64,000 nucleotides of DNA from Streptomyces sp. TRM70350 (GCF_019219825.1 NZ_JAHUXH010000012.1:152088-216087); one strand, 5' to 3'. Positions 49,030 to 57,656 are shown, counted from the first letter of the stretch. The notes: generated by a model from the sequence alone, not told the origin. Translations and numbers: made by a program.

Positions 49030-50091
49030 ATGACCCGAAGCACCCCCGGCGGCCCGGCTCCCAGGGGGCGCAGCCGCCGCAGCTTCGCCGGGGCGCGCCC
49101 GGTGATGGACGACGTCGCCCGGCTGGCCGGGGTGTCCAAGCAGACCGTGTCCCGGGTGCTCAACGACCATCCGGCGGTCCGCGCCGAGACCAGGGAGGCG
49201 GTGCTGGAGGCCATGCGCGCGCTGGGGTACCGGCCGAGCCGCAGCGCCCGCTCCCTGGCCAGCGGGCGGACCCGGATGCTCGGCGTGATCTCCTTCGACG
49301 CGGCGCGGTACGGACCGGCCTCGATCCTCACCGCGATCAACACGGCGGCGCAGGGCGCCGGCTACCTGGTCAGCTCCATCGCCCTGGACACGGCCGAACG
49401 GGACACCGTGGTCCGCGCGGTGGACCGGCTGTCGGCCGAGGGCGCGGACGGCGTGATCGCCATCGCCCCGCAGCGCCGGATCGGCACCGCCCTGGCCGAG
49501 GCCGGGCTGGACGCCCCGATGGTGGTGCTGGAGAACGACCTCGGCGGCCGTACGGCCCTGATCACCGCCGACTCCTGGGCGGGAGCGCGCAAGGCCACCG
49601 AGCACCTGCTGCGCCTCGGCCACGCCACCGTCCACCACATCGCGGGCCCCACCGGCTGGACCTCGGCGGACGTACGGATGGACAGCTGGCGGGACACCCT
49701 GAACACGGCGGGCGTCCGCGTCCCCGAGCCGCTGACCGGGGACTGGAGCGCCGACTCCGGCTACGAACTGGGCCGTCGCCTGGCCCGGGACGTGGGCGTC
49801 ACCGCCGTGTTCGCGTCCAACGACCAGATGGCCCTCGGCCTGCTGCGCGCCCTGCACGAGGCCGGGCGGCGGGTCCCGGACGACGTGAGCGTGGTCGGGT
49901 ACGACGACATCCCCGAGGCCGCGCATCTGCTGCCGCCGCTGACCACCGTGCGCACCGACTTCGCCGAGATCGGCAGCCGCGCCCTGCGCCTGCTGCTGGA
50001 CCGCATCGACGGCGTGGAACCCGGGGTCGAGCCCGTCGTACCCGTGGAACTCGTCGTCCGCCGCAGCACGGGACCGGCTCCGACGCCCTGA
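49030..50091 (+). CDS. LacI-family transcriptional regulator
   Basis: Regulator of 353 residues. The LacI helix-turn-helix and hinge span about 24-70 (MDDVARLAGVSKQTVSRVLNDHPAVRAETREAV, RSARSLASG), followed by the periplasmic-binding-protein-like sugar domain (MLGVISFDAARYGPASIL, VFASNDQMALGLLRAL, VSVVGYDDIPEAAHLLPPLTTVRTDF). ATG 49030 is used; the N-terminal 20 residues are basic. It lies 126 bp after the GH35 gene on the same strand and probably binds the 20-bp palindrome at 45906 to repress transporter and enzyme genes, with a galactoside as inducer. Confidence 0.9.
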   Translation: MTRSTPGGPAPRGRSRRSFAGARPVMDDVARLAGVSKQTVSRVLNDHPAVRAETREAVLEAMRALGYRPSRSARSLASGRTRMLGVISFDAARYGPASILTAINTAAQGAGYLVSSIALDTAERDTVVRAVDRLSAEGADGVIAIAPQRRIGTALAEAGLDAPMVVLENDLGGRTALITADSWAGARKATEHLLRLGHATVHHIAGPTGWTSADVRMDSWRDTLNTAGVRVPEPLTGDWSADSGYELGRRLARDVGVTAVFASNDQMALGLLRALHEAGRRVPDDVSVVGYDDIPEAAHLLPPLTTVRTDFAEIGSRALRLLLDRIDGVEPGVEPVVPVELVVRRSTGPAPTP

Positions 50092-50440
50092 CCGCCCGGA
50101 GGGCCGTGGGATCAGCCGTCCGGGGTGTTGGCTGGACCGAGGGCTGTGGGACCGGTCGTCCGGGGTGTTGGCTGGACCGAGGGCTGTGGGACCGGTCGTC
50201 CGGGTTGTTGGCTGGACCGAGGGCTGTGGGACCGGTCGTCCAGGTTGTTGGCTGGACCGAGGGCTGTGGGAACGGTCGTCTGGGGCGCTCCCCGTCCCCG
50301 TGGCTGTGGGACCGGCCGTCTGGGGCGCTCCCCGTCCCCGTGGCTTTGGGACCGGCCGTCTTGTGCCTTGACCCGTCCGCGTCGCCACGGGACCGGCCGT
50401 CTTGCGCCCCGACCCGTCCGCAAGTCCACGGGACCGATCG
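50092..50440 (+). repeat. Tandem array of a 40-bp repeat
   Basis: A unit of exactly 40 bp runs head to tail. Copies 1 and 2 (50121-50160, 50161-50200) are identical; copy 3 (50201-50240) and copy 4 (50241-50280) differ by 1-3 bases; copies 5 and 6 (50281-50320, 50321-50360) share a variant first half; two weaker copies follow to about 50440, and a partial copy precedes. The most conserved part is GGCTGTGGGACCGGTCGTC. As 40 is not a multiple of 3, all frames stay open by chance. No spacers are present, so it is not CRISPR. Confidence 0.85.
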
Positions 50441-50725
50441 GCCTGCGGGGGCCCCTGACGTCCCCACACCCCGCAAGGCGCACGCGCGGGGCGGACGGCG
50501 CAGAGGTGGGAGCAGGAGGTGGGCGTGTGTGCGCCCTGTTATGGCCTTCCGCCGTGCGCCTACAGTGTGGCGCCCCGGTCCGCGCCGGGCGTTCGGCACG
50601 GCTCAGCCCGCAGCGACGGGCGCCGACGACCGCCCGCGCGACCGACACCACCCCGTGAGTTCGCCCGGGCCGCGCGACCGAGGGTGCGCGGCACCCGTGC
50701 GCGTCGAGAACCGCTGGAGGTCGCC
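50441..50725. other. Gap between repeat array and ATP-grasp gene
   Basis: About 285 bp with no gene. The frame of the ATP-grasp gene stays open upstream but the GGAGG-preceded GTG at 50726 is the credible start. The promoter of that gene should lie here; no palindrome was noticed. Confidence 0.35.
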
Positions 50726-51694
50726 GTGTCCCGACCGTGCATCGCCCTGATCACCGACCCCACTTCGCCCGAGGGCTGCGCCGAGTTCCTCGCCCGGGCG
50801 GTGGAGCTGCTCACCGGCGCCGCGCCGGTGCCCATCGACTCCCGGCACTTCGCGACCGGCGGCACCGGACGCGGACTCCCGGCCGGAGAGGGCTTACGGC
50901 TGCACGTGCCCGACGAGCAGCTGGACCTCGTACCCGACGTCGTCGTGCTCTACGAGATCCCCCCGCACCGCCGCCACGAACTCGCCGGTTTCCAGCGCCT
51001 CCTGGAACACCACGACGTGGTCACCCTCGGCACCGGCGTCGCCGCCTGGCGCACCGCCACCGAGAAGGACCTCACCGTGGAGCGGTTCCGGCGGGACGGC
51101 ATCGCCCACATGGAGACCGTCGTACTGTCCCGGCCCGGCGTCGCCGAGGCGCTGGCCGCCTTCGACAAGCTCGGCCGGGACACCTGGGCCCGGCCGGTCA
51201 TCGGCACCGGCGGCGGCGACACCTTCCACCTCACCACCGAGGACGGCGTGGAGCGGGCCACCGCCTTCTACGCCGAGCGCGGCACCGACTGGCTGCTGTC
51301 CCGGGACGCGGGCAACGTCACCCCGGACGGCTCCCGCCACCAGTTCCGCGTCTTCGTCCTCGGCGGCCGCGTCATCCACGCCCGCGAACACCTCCAGCCC
51401 GAACCCGACACCCCCTGCAACACCTGCCAGGGCGCCACCCCCGTCCCCATCGCCCCGCCCGACCTCCCGCCGCGCCTCGCCCAGCTGGCGATCGCGGCCA
51501 CCGCGTCGGTCGGACTGCCCTTCGCCGGTGTCGACCTCGCCATCGAAAACGGCGGAGTCGTCTTCGAGGTGAACGTGCAGCCCGCCTTCGTCGACGGCGA
51601 GGTCGAGACGGTCGCCGTGCCGTACATCGAGGCCCATCTCAACGCCCTGGCGGCGGCCCGCAGGGCGCGCCCCGTGCGGCGGCTGCCCGCGTGA
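50726..51694 (+). CDS. ATP-grasp ligase (RimK/glutathione-synthase-like)
   Basis: Cytoplasmic ATP-dependent carboxylate-amine ligase of 322 residues. The N-terminal domain reads CIALITDPTSPEGCAEFLARAVELL; the ATP-grasp region has EKDLTVERFRRDGIAHMETVV, WARPVIGTGGGDTFHLTT (lysine position replaced in part), RVFVLGGRVIHAREHLQPEP and the metal-binding end GVDLAIENGGVVFEVNVQPAF (E and N ligands). CNTCQGA is an unusual cysteine pair. GGAGG lies 5 nt before GTG 50726. The substrates are unknown and no peptide precursor gene was found nearby. Confidence 0.8.
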   Translation: MSRPCIALITDPTSPEGCAEFLARAVELLTGAAPVPIDSRHFATGGTGRGLPAGEGLRLHVPDEQLDLVPDVVVLYEIPPHRRHELAGFQRLLEHHDVVTLGTGVAAWRTATEKDLTVERFRRDGIAHMETVVLSRPGVAEALAAFDKLGRDTWARPVIGTGGGDTFHLTTEDGVERATAFYAERGTDWLLSRDAGNVTPDGSRHQFRVFVLGGRVIHAREHLQPEPDTPCNTCQGATPVPIAPPDLPPRLAQLAIAATASVGLPFAGVDLAIENGGVVFEVNVQPAFVDGEVETVAVPYIEAHLNALAAARRARPVRRLPA

Positions 51695-51765
51695 GGATCC
51701 TCACGCCTGGGTTACGAAACGTTCAACCACTGGTATCGGTGGGGTGATGCGGCGACGATGGAGAC

Positions 51766-52173
51766 ATGACTCTGGCCCAGCGCGCCCTGGAGCAACTGCA
51801 GGCCTGGCCCGACCTCACGGCGGGACCGGCCAGTTGCGGCACGGGGCGGGCAGTTCGCTCCGCCCGCAGCGAGATCGCCCACTTCCACACGGCCCACGAC
51901 GTGGACCTGCACCTGACAAGCCGGGCCATCCGGCGGTTCGCCCATGACCTCAGCGTCTCCACGGCGATCCGGCTGGTGCCCGGCTCCCGGTGGGTGACCG
52001 TCCACCTCGACTGCGACACGGACGTCGACCTGCTGCTGAGCCTGGTGAGCGTCGCCCTCCAGGCCCACCAGGAGCAGCCCCCGGCCGAGCCCGCCCGGCC
52101 CGGCGGGTGCAACTTCCACCGGGTCACGGTGCTGCGCCGCGACCCGGCCGGCGTGGCACCCTTGGCCCCGTAG
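51766..52173 (+). CDS. Luciferase-domain (DUF5519-like) protein
   Basis: Protein of 135 residues. It reads RALEQLQAWPDLTAGPASCGTGRAVRSARSEIAHFHTAHDVDLHLT, then RWVTVHLDCDTDVDLLLSLVSVAL, as in the short actinobacterial proteins named luciferase domain-containing or DUF5519. The conserved His residues in HFHTAHDVDLHL could bind a ligand or metal, but no function is proven. ATG 51766 has only a weak ribosome site. It lies 71 bp after the ATP-grasp gene and may be co-transcribed. Confidence 0.72.
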   Translation: MTLAQRALEQLQAWPDLTAGPASCGTGRAVRSARSEIAHFHTAHDVDLHLTSRAIRRFAHDLSVSTAIRLVPGSRWVTVHLDCDTDVDLLLSLVSVALQAHQEQPPAEPARPGGCNFHRVTVLRRDPAGVAPLAP

Positions 52174-52318
52174 GGCCGCTCCGGCGCGGTCCCGCTCGTC
52201 ACCGGCGTGGGCCGCACCGCCCCGCAGGGCGTCGGGGAGAGACTGCATCCGCACGGGTGCCGAGACAGCCGTACCGGATCTCGGGCGAGCCGCCTGCTGC
52301 GGGAGGAGCACCGAGGTG

Positions 52319-54685
52319 ATGGGCTGGACCTGGGAGTACGAGGGCTACGAACCGGCCGACGAGCGGCTGCGCGAGTCGCTGTGCACGCTCGGCAACGGCT
52401 ACTTCGCCACCCGCGGCGCCCTGCCGGAGTCCTCCGCGGACGATGTGCACTACCCGGGGACCTATGTGGCCGGCTGCTACAACCGGCTGATCTCCTACGT
52501 GGCCGGACGCAGGGTCGAGAACGAGGACCTGGTCAACGTGCCCAACTGGCTGCCGCTGCGCTTCCGGCTGCGCGGCCGCCCCTGGCTCACCCCGGACACC
52601 GCGACCGTGCTCGAACACCGCCTGGTGCTGCACCTGTCCTCGGGCGTGCTGGAGCGGCTCACCCGCTACGGGCTGGGCAACGGACGGGCACTGACGGTGC
52701 GCCAGCAGCGGCTGGTGCACATGGCCGACCCGCACCTGGCGGCGCTGCGCACCGAGTTCACCACCGACGGCTTCTCCGGCGAACTGCACGTCGAGGCCGC
52801 CCTCGACGGCGGCGTCACCAACGCCGGAGTGCCCCGCTACCGGGATCTGGACGGCCACCACCTCACCCACGAGCACGCGGGCACCGCCGAGCACGACACG
52901 GTGTGGCTGCGCTGCCGCACCCGCACCTCCGACATCCGTATCGGCATGGCGTCCCGCATCACCGCCGACGCGCCCGTCACCGTCCGGCACGCCCGCCCCC
53001 GCACCATCCAGCGGGTCCGGCTGCGCCTGGTGCCGGGCCGCCCCGCCACCGTCGACAAGACCGTCGCGCTGCACACCTCGCGCGACCCCGCGATCAGCGA
53101 CCCGCTGTACGCCGCCGTCGCCCGCGTCGGCCGCGCCCCCGACTTCGACGAGCTGCTGCGCAGCCACCGCACCGCCTGGGCCCAACTGTGGCGCCGCGCC
53201 GACCTCGACGTCCCCGGCGAGGCCGGGAGCATCCTGCGGCTGCACCTCTTCCACGTGCTGCAGACGCTCTCCCCGCACACCGCCGACCTCGACGTCGGCG
53301 TGCCCGCCCGCGGACTGCACGGCGAGGCCTACCGCGGCCATGTCTTCTGGGACGAGCTGTTCGTCCTGCCCTTCCTCAACCTGCACTTCCCCGAGGTCTC
53401 CCGGGCCCTGCTGCGCTACCGCCACCGCCGCCTCGAACAGGCCTGCACCGCCGCCCTGGACGCCGGCCGCCGGGGCGCGATGTACCCCTGGCAGAGCGGC
53501 AGCGACGGCCGGGAGGAGACCCAGCAGCTGCACCTCAACCCGCGCTCGGGCCGCTGGCTGCCGGACCACTCCCACCTCCAGCACCACGTCGGCTCGGCGA
53601 TCGCGTACAACGTGTGGCAGTACTGCGAGGCCAGCGGCGACACCGAGTTCCGGCAGACCAAGGCCGCCGAGATGCTGCTCCAGATCGCCCGCTTCTGGGC
53701 CGACGCGGCCCGTTACGACAAGGCCCTCGGCCGGTACCGCATCCGGGGCGTGGTCGGCCCCGACGAGTACCACGACGCCTACCCCGGCGCCCAGCAGCCC
53801 GGCCTGAACGACAACGCCTACACCAACGTCACCGCCTCCTGGGTCCTCGCCCGCACCCTGGAGCTGCTGCACGGCCTGCCCGAGCCGCGGCGCCTCGAAC
53901 TCGCCGAGCGCACCGGCCTGGACGACGACGAACTCGACCACTGGGAGGAGGTCTCCCGCACCCTGCACGTGCCCTTCCACGAGGGCGTCATCAGCCAGTT
54001 CGACGGCTACGGCGACCTCGTCGAACTCGACTGGCACCGCTACCGGCAGGAGTACGGCGACATCCGCCGGCTGGACCGGATCCTGGAGGCCGAGGGCGAC
54101 ACCGTCAACCGCTACCAGGCCTCCAAGCAGGCCGACGTCCTGATGCTCGGCTACCTGTTCGCACCGGCCGAACTGCAGGGGTTGTTCGCCCGGTTGGGGC
54201 TGCGGCTGGACCAGGAGACCTGGCAGCGCACCGTCGACTACTACCTCCATCGCACCAGCCACGGCTCCACCCTCAGCGGCCTGGTGCACGGCTGGATCCT
54301 CACCCGGGCCCGGCGCGCCGAGGCCTGGCAGTTCGTGCAGGAGGCCCTGCGCGGTGACATCGCCGACGTCCAGGGCGGCACCACCGGCGAGGGCATCCAC
54401 CTCGGCGCCATGGCCGGCACCCTCGACCTCGTCCAGCGCGGCCTGACCGGCCTGGAGACCCGCGAGGGCGCCCTGTGGCTGGACCCGGTCCCGCTGCCGG
54501 AGCTGTCCTCGTACGGCCTCTCCCTGCGCTACCAGGGAAACTGGGGCGTCCGCCTGCGCCTGCGCCACGGCCGCATGGAGATCAGCGTGCCGTCGTCCGA
54601 CGAGACGCCCATCGACGTACGCCTGCCGGGCCGGGCCGTGCGTCTGAAGCCGGGGGAGTCGGGGCGACTGGTGCTGCCGGAGTGA
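52319..54685 (+). CDS. Glycoside hydrolase family 65 disaccharide phosphorylase
   Basis: Protein of 788 residues. GH65 enzymes use phosphate to split alpha-linked disaccharides (maltose, trehalose, kojibiose, nigerose) into beta-glucose 1-phosphate and glucose. The N-terminal domain starts WTWEYEGYEPADERLRESLCTLGNGYFATRGA. The (alpha/alpha)6 barrel has GYRGHVFWDELF-like wording (AYRGHVFWDELFVLPF), the general-acid Glu near 482 in VVGPDEYHDAYPG, and the phosphate-binding loop HRTSHGSTLSG. GTG 52316 is an alternative start, with GAGGAG upstream. Which disaccharide it uses cannot be read from sequence. Confidence 0.88.
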   Translation: MGWTWEYEGYEPADERLRESLCTLGNGYFATRGALPESSADDVHYPGTYVAGCYNRLISYVAGRRVENEDLVNVPNWLPLRFRLRGRPWLTPDTATVLEHRLVLHLSSGVLERLTRYGLGNGRALTVRQQRLVHMADPHLAALRTEFTTDGFSGELHVEAALDGGVTNAGVPRYRDLDGHHLTHEHAGTAEHDTVWLRCRTRTSDIRIGMASRITADAPVTVRHARPRTIQRVRLRLVPGRPATVDKTVALHTSRDPAISDPLYAAVARVGRAPDFDELLRSHRTAWAQLWRRADLDVPGEAGSILRLHLFHVLQTLSPHTADLDVGVPARGLHGEAYRGHVFWDELFVLPFLNLHFPEVSRALLRYRHRRLEQACTAALDAGRRGAMYPWQSGSDGREETQQLHLNPRSGRWLPDHSHLQHHVGSAIAYNVWQYCEASGDTEFRQTKAAEMLLQIARFWADAARYDKALGRYRIRGVVGPDEYHDAYPGAQQPGLNDNAYTNVTASWVLARTLELLHGLPEPRRLELAERTGLDDDELDHWEEVSRTLHVPFHEGVISQFDGYGDLVELDWHRYRQEYGDIRRLDRILEAEGDTVNRYQASKQADVLMLGYLFAPAELQGLFARLGLRLDQETWQRTVDYYLHRTSHGSTLSGLVHGWILTRARRAEAWQFVQEALRGDIADVQGGTTGEGIHLGAMAGTLDLVQRGLTGLETREGALWLDPVPLPELSSYGLSLRYQGNWGVRLRLRHGRMEISVPSSDETPIDVRLPGRAVRLKPGESGRLVLPE

Positions 54686-55042
54686 GCCGCCGCCGCTGGG
54701 CTGTCCTGACCAGGACCGGTCGGCGTGCCGCAGCCGGTCGCGGACCCGGGCCACGTCCGGGTTGACGTCCGCCGAGGGCGTTGCGGACCGGCGGGCCCGG
54801 GGAGCGGCTCGGCGTGCCGGAACGCCTGGCCGGTGGAGGACCTGCCCGGCGGCCGGGTGCGCTTCCTCACCCAGGACACCCGGATCGGCGCGCCCGCCGC
54901 GGCCCTCGCTCAGCAGTGCCCGAGCCCGATGCTCCACGGCCACCAGGCCTGCCGCCGTGCGGGATGTGACCAAGGAGTGGCATCGTCGGAGCCGACGGTC
55001 CGAGCAGGGCAGCGATCACCGTACCGATCAGGAAGTTGACGC
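54686..55042. other. Gap after the GH65 gene with unassigned coding-like sequence
   Basis: About 357 bp. A plus-strand stretch reads NAWPVEDLPGGRVRFLTQDT and a minus-strand stretch reads ADVNPDVARVRDRLRHADRS; neither has a start and stop that make a credible gene, and no family is recognised. It may hold old gene fragments plus the promoter of the next gene. Confidence 0.3.
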
Positions 55043-55933
55043 ATGAGCGACACACTCACCGTGAGTGTCCTGGGCACCGGCATCATGGGCGCCGCGATGG
55101 CCCGCAACCTCGCCAGGGCCGGACACACCGTCCGCGCCTGGAACCGCAGCCGGGACAAGGCCGAACCGCTCGCCGCCGACGGCGCGCACATCACCGACAC
55201 CCCCGCCGAGGCCGTCGAGGGCGCCGACACCGTCCTCACCATGCTCTACGACGGGGCCGCCGTCCGGGACGTCATGCGCCAGGCCGCGCCCGCCCTGCGC
55301 CCCGGCACCGCCTGGGCGCAGTCGACGACCGTGGGCCTGGACTCCGTCGCCGAACTGGCCGCCTTCGCCGAGGAACACGGCCTGGTCTTCTACGACGCCC
55401 CCGTGCTCGGCACCCGCCAGCCCGCCGAGGCCGGACAGCTGCTCGTGCTCGCCGCCGGTCCGGGCACCGGCCGGGGAGCCGTCACGCCCGTCTTCGACGC
55501 GGTCGGCAACCGCACGGTGTGGACCGGCGAGGACGGCGCCGCCGGCACCGCGACGCGGCTGAAGCTGGTCGCCAACAGCTGGGTCCTCGCCGCCACCAAC
55601 GCGGCCGGCGAGGCCCTCGCCCTGGCGCGGGCGCTCGGCGTGGACCCGCAGAACTTCTTCGACGCCATCGCGGGCGGCCCGCTCGACATGGGCTATTTGC
55701 GCGTCAAGAGCGGGCTCATCCTCGACGACCGGCTGTCCCCGCCCCAGTTCGCGGTGACCACAGCCGCGAAGGACGCCCGGCTGATCGTCGAGGCGGGCGA
55801 GCGGCACGGCGTACGGCTCGATGTCGCCGCCGCGGGCGCGCAGCGGCTGGCCCGCGCCGCCGCGCAGGGCCACGGCGACGAGGACATGGCCGCCGCGTAC
55901 TTCGCCAGCTTCGACGAAGCGCCCTCCGCATGA
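55043..55933 (+). CDS. NAD(P)-dependent oxidoreductase of the 3-hydroxyisobutyrate dehydrogenase family
   Basis: Protein of 296 residues. The Rossmann fold begins TVSVLGTGIMGAAMARNLARAG, with AWNRSRDKAEPL binding the cofactor ribose. The substrate motif is FYDAPVLGTRQPAEAGQL (DAPVxG) and the catalytic lysine is in LKLVANSWVLAATNAAGEALAL. Family members reduce or oxidise 3-hydroxyacids or related aldehydes, or act as imine reductases when the lysine is changed; here the lysine is present. It is followed 38 bp later by an RpiB-like gene, suggesting sugar-acid metabolism. Confidence 0.88.
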   Translation: MSDTLTVSVLGTGIMGAAMARNLARAGHTVRAWNRSRDKAEPLAADGAHITDTPAEAVEGADTVLTMLYDGAAVRDVMRQAAPALRPGTAWAQSTTVGLDSVAELAAFAEEHGLVFYDAPVLGTRQPAEAGQLLVLAAGPGTGRGAVTPVFDAVGNRTVWTGEDGAAGTATRLKLVANSWVLAATNAAGEALALARALGVDPQNFFDAIAGGPLDMGYLRVKSGLILDDRLSPPQFAVTTAAKDARLIVEAGERHGVRLDVAAAGAQRLARAAAQGHGDEDMAAAYFASFDEAPSA

Positions 55934-55971
55934 TCCTCGTTCGCAGCCCGGGCTGACGTAGGCTCCGAGGC

Positions 55972-56427
55972 ATGCGGATCTCCGTTTCCTCGGACATGGA
56001 CGAACCCGTCGCCCGCCTGCTCGTCACGGAACTGCGCGACCGCGGCCACGAGGTGCTCACCCACGGCGCGCTGCGCGCCGGTGACGACCCGCAGTGGGCG
56101 GCGTGCTCGTCGGCGGCGGCACGGGACGTGGCCGACGGGACGTCGGCGATGGCGGTGGTGTGCTGCTGGACCGGCACCGGCGCGTCGATCGCCGCGAACA
56201 AGGTGCCGGGCGTACGGGCGGCCCTGTGCACCGACGCGTACACGGCCGACGGCGCCCGCCGCTGGAACGACGCGAACGTGCTGGCGCTGAGCCTGCGGCT
56301 GACCTCCGAGCCGGTCCTGAAGGAGATCCTCGACGCCTGGTTCGCCGGGCAGGCCGGCGAGGACGCCGAGGACCGGGGGAACGTGGCCCGCATCGAACAG
56401 CTGGACGACGGTCGGGCCCTGCCCTGA
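55972..56427 (+). CDS. RpiB/LacA/LacB-family sugar-phosphate isomerase
   Basis: Protein of 151 residues with the RpiB fold: RISVSSDMDEPVARLLVTELRDRGHEVLTHGAL, then the anion-hole region VVCCWTGTGASIAANKVPGVRAALCTDAYTADGARRWNDANVLALSLRL. The active-site Cys of the family sits in the VCCWTGTG segment where classic RpiB has CGTG-type wording, so the catalytic base may be shifted. It is the second gene after the hydroxyacid dehydrogenase-like protein. The sugar is unknown. Confidence 0.8.
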   Translation: MRISVSSDMDEPVARLLVTELRDRGHEVLTHGALRAGDDPQWAACSSAAARDVADGTSAMAVVCCWTGTGASIAANKVPGVRAALCTDAYTADGARRWNDANVLALSLRLTSEPVLKEILDAWFAGQAGEDAEDRGNVARIEQLDDGRALP

Positions 56428-56440
56428 GGCTCCCCCCTTC

Positions 56441-56794
56441 CTAGTGACGGTTCGCCTTCGGCTTCCCCCGCTGGTCCGGCGTGCCGTGCGGCGGCGGGCC
56501 GGCGGGCTCCGGCGATGTCGCGGGCGACACCGGGGAACCGGCCCGCCTTCCCGCGCCCTGCTCGGGGCGCGTCGCCGACGGGTCGCCGGACGTCGGCTCC
56601 GCCCCCGCCTTCAGCTGCTCCAGCCGCGTCGTGAGCAGCTCGGTCACCGGCACCCGGTCGGCGTGCGTCCGCTCATAGGCGAGAAGCTCCTCCACCTCCT
56701 CGGTGGTCAGCGACCGCACCCGGGCCTCCAGACCGCCGATCGGCAGATGGTCGTAGTCGGGCAGTGGCAGGGCGCTGTGACCGGCGTCGGCCAT
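56441..56794 (-). CDS. Small DUF8129-type protein
   Basis: Protein of 117 residues. A conserved N-terminal module reads LPDYDHLPIGGLEARVRSLT, then TEEVEELLAYERTHADRVPVTELLTTRLEQLKAG, a lipid/amphipathic-helix look; the C-terminal half is a Pro/Gly-rich disordered tail. No signal peptide or membrane span. It is the last of three small genes on the minus strand (with DUF6479 and ChaB-like proteins). Confidence 0.65.
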   Translation of the reverse strand: MADAGHSALPLPDYDHLPIGGLEARVRSLTTEEVEELLAYERTHADRVPVTELLTTRLEQLKAGAEPTSGDPSATRPEQGAGRRAGSPVSPATSPEPAGPPPHGTPDQRGKPKANRH

Positions 56795-56851
56795 GATCTT
56801 CCCTTCCCTCTGTCTGTCTGTGCTCTGCGTCCGTGCTGCCGGGGGCGGCGC

Positions 56852-57214
56852 TCAGTGCGCGCCGAGCCCACCGCCGCCGAACGAACCGGTGGTGCCCTTG
56901 GCCCAGCGGGGCCGGTCCTTCGACGCGCTCGGCCGGGTCTGCATGTTGGTCAGCTCGTACGGCGTCAGCGGGCGACCGCCCTTGGGGATCACGGGCACCT
57001 CGTCGGGCTCCCGGTTCTCCCGGACCTCGTGCACCGGGCCCTCCGGCGGCAGATGGGGCTGCTCATCCGGCCGCGGACGCGGGGGTTCACTGAGCTTGAT
57101 GCGGTTGCCGAGCCAGAAGCTTCCCGCGAGCACCGCGAACACGGCGATGGCGGCCACGAACAGCCCCAGAGCGAGCAGTCCGCTCTGCGCCAGCTGCATG
57201 GATGCGGTATTCAT
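56852..57214 (-). CDS. DUF6479 single-span membrane protein
   Basis: Protein of 120 residues. One N-terminal membrane span (SGLLALGLFVAAIAVFAVLAG) is followed by SFWLGNRIKLSEPPRPRPDEQP and a cytoplasmic Pro-rich tail with PVIPKGGRPLTPYELTNM and a Gly-rich end, the layout of Streptomyces DUF6479. ATG 57214 is used. Role unknown. Confidence 0.72.
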   Translation of the reverse strand: MNTASMQLAQSGLLALGLFVAAIAVFAVLAGSFWLGNRIKLSEPPRPRPDEQPHLPPEGPVHEVRENREPDEVPVIPKGGRPLTPYELTNMQTRPSASKDRPRWAKGTTGSFGGGGLGAH

Positions 57215-57251
57215 ATCGGACGAATACCCCCTAAATCGGCAGCGAACCGGA

Positions 57252-57656
57252 TCACTGGGACCGGGCGGCACGCGTCTTGGAACGGTTGGCCTTGCGGATC
57301 GCGTCGAGCAGTTCCGGCTTCGACATCCGGGACCGTCCGTCGATCCCGAGCCGCTTGGCGATGTCGTAGAGATGCTGCTTCGAGGCGCTCTCGTCGACGC
57401 CCTCGCCGCTGCGCCCGCCCTGGCCGCGCGGCCTGGCCGACTGCGGGTCCGAGGGCCCCTTGCGACCGCCTTCCTTGCGCTCCCAGTGGTCGCCGACCTT
57501 CTCGTGCGTGTGCTTCAGCGCGCCGTAGGCCACGCGGTGGGCCCGCTCGCCCTCGCCGTACTGCTCGACCGCCGAGTCGTGCGCCTTGATCCAGGTGCGC
57601 TGGGCCTCCCGGGAGGAGCGCTCCAGGGTCGAGGGGAGTTCCTCCCGTCCGGGCAT
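57252..57656 (-). CDS. ChaB-family protein with C-terminal Rho-N-like domain
   Basis: Protein of 134 residues. Residues 1-60 match ChaB: REELPSTLERSSREAQRTW, KAHDSAVEQYGEGERAHRVAYGALKHTHEKVGDHW. Residues about 90-134 form a Rho_N/SAP-like helix pair (SKQHLYDIAKRLGIDGRSRMSKPELLDAIRKAN) with a basic end, so it may bind nucleic acid. A linker rich in Gly, Arg and Ser joins them. ATG 57656 is used. It starts the minus-strand run with DUF6479 and DUF8129 genes. Confidence 0.82.
   Translation of the reverse strand: MPGREELPSTLERSSREAQRTWIKAHDSAVEQYGEGERAHRVAYGALKHTHEKVGDHWERKEGGRKGPSDPQSARPRGQGGRSGEGVDESASKQHLYDIAKRLGIDGRSRMSKPELLDAIRKANRSKTRAARSQ

Noticed and set aside
50092..50440. The 40-bp array as a CRISPR
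   Set aside because: Units abut without unique spacers, divergence is graded and no cas genes are present.
50125..50658. The 40-bp array as a repeat protein gene on either strand
   Set aside because: The unit is not a multiple of three, so each copy changes frame; translations are Gly/Arg/Trp-rich and unlike known repeat proteins.
47256..50750. Plus-strand frame of over 1,100 codons spanning GH35, LacI and the repeat array
   Set aside because: Pro/Arg-rich shadow translation in the wrong frame for both recognised enzymes; it stays open through the repeats only because the GC bias removes stops.
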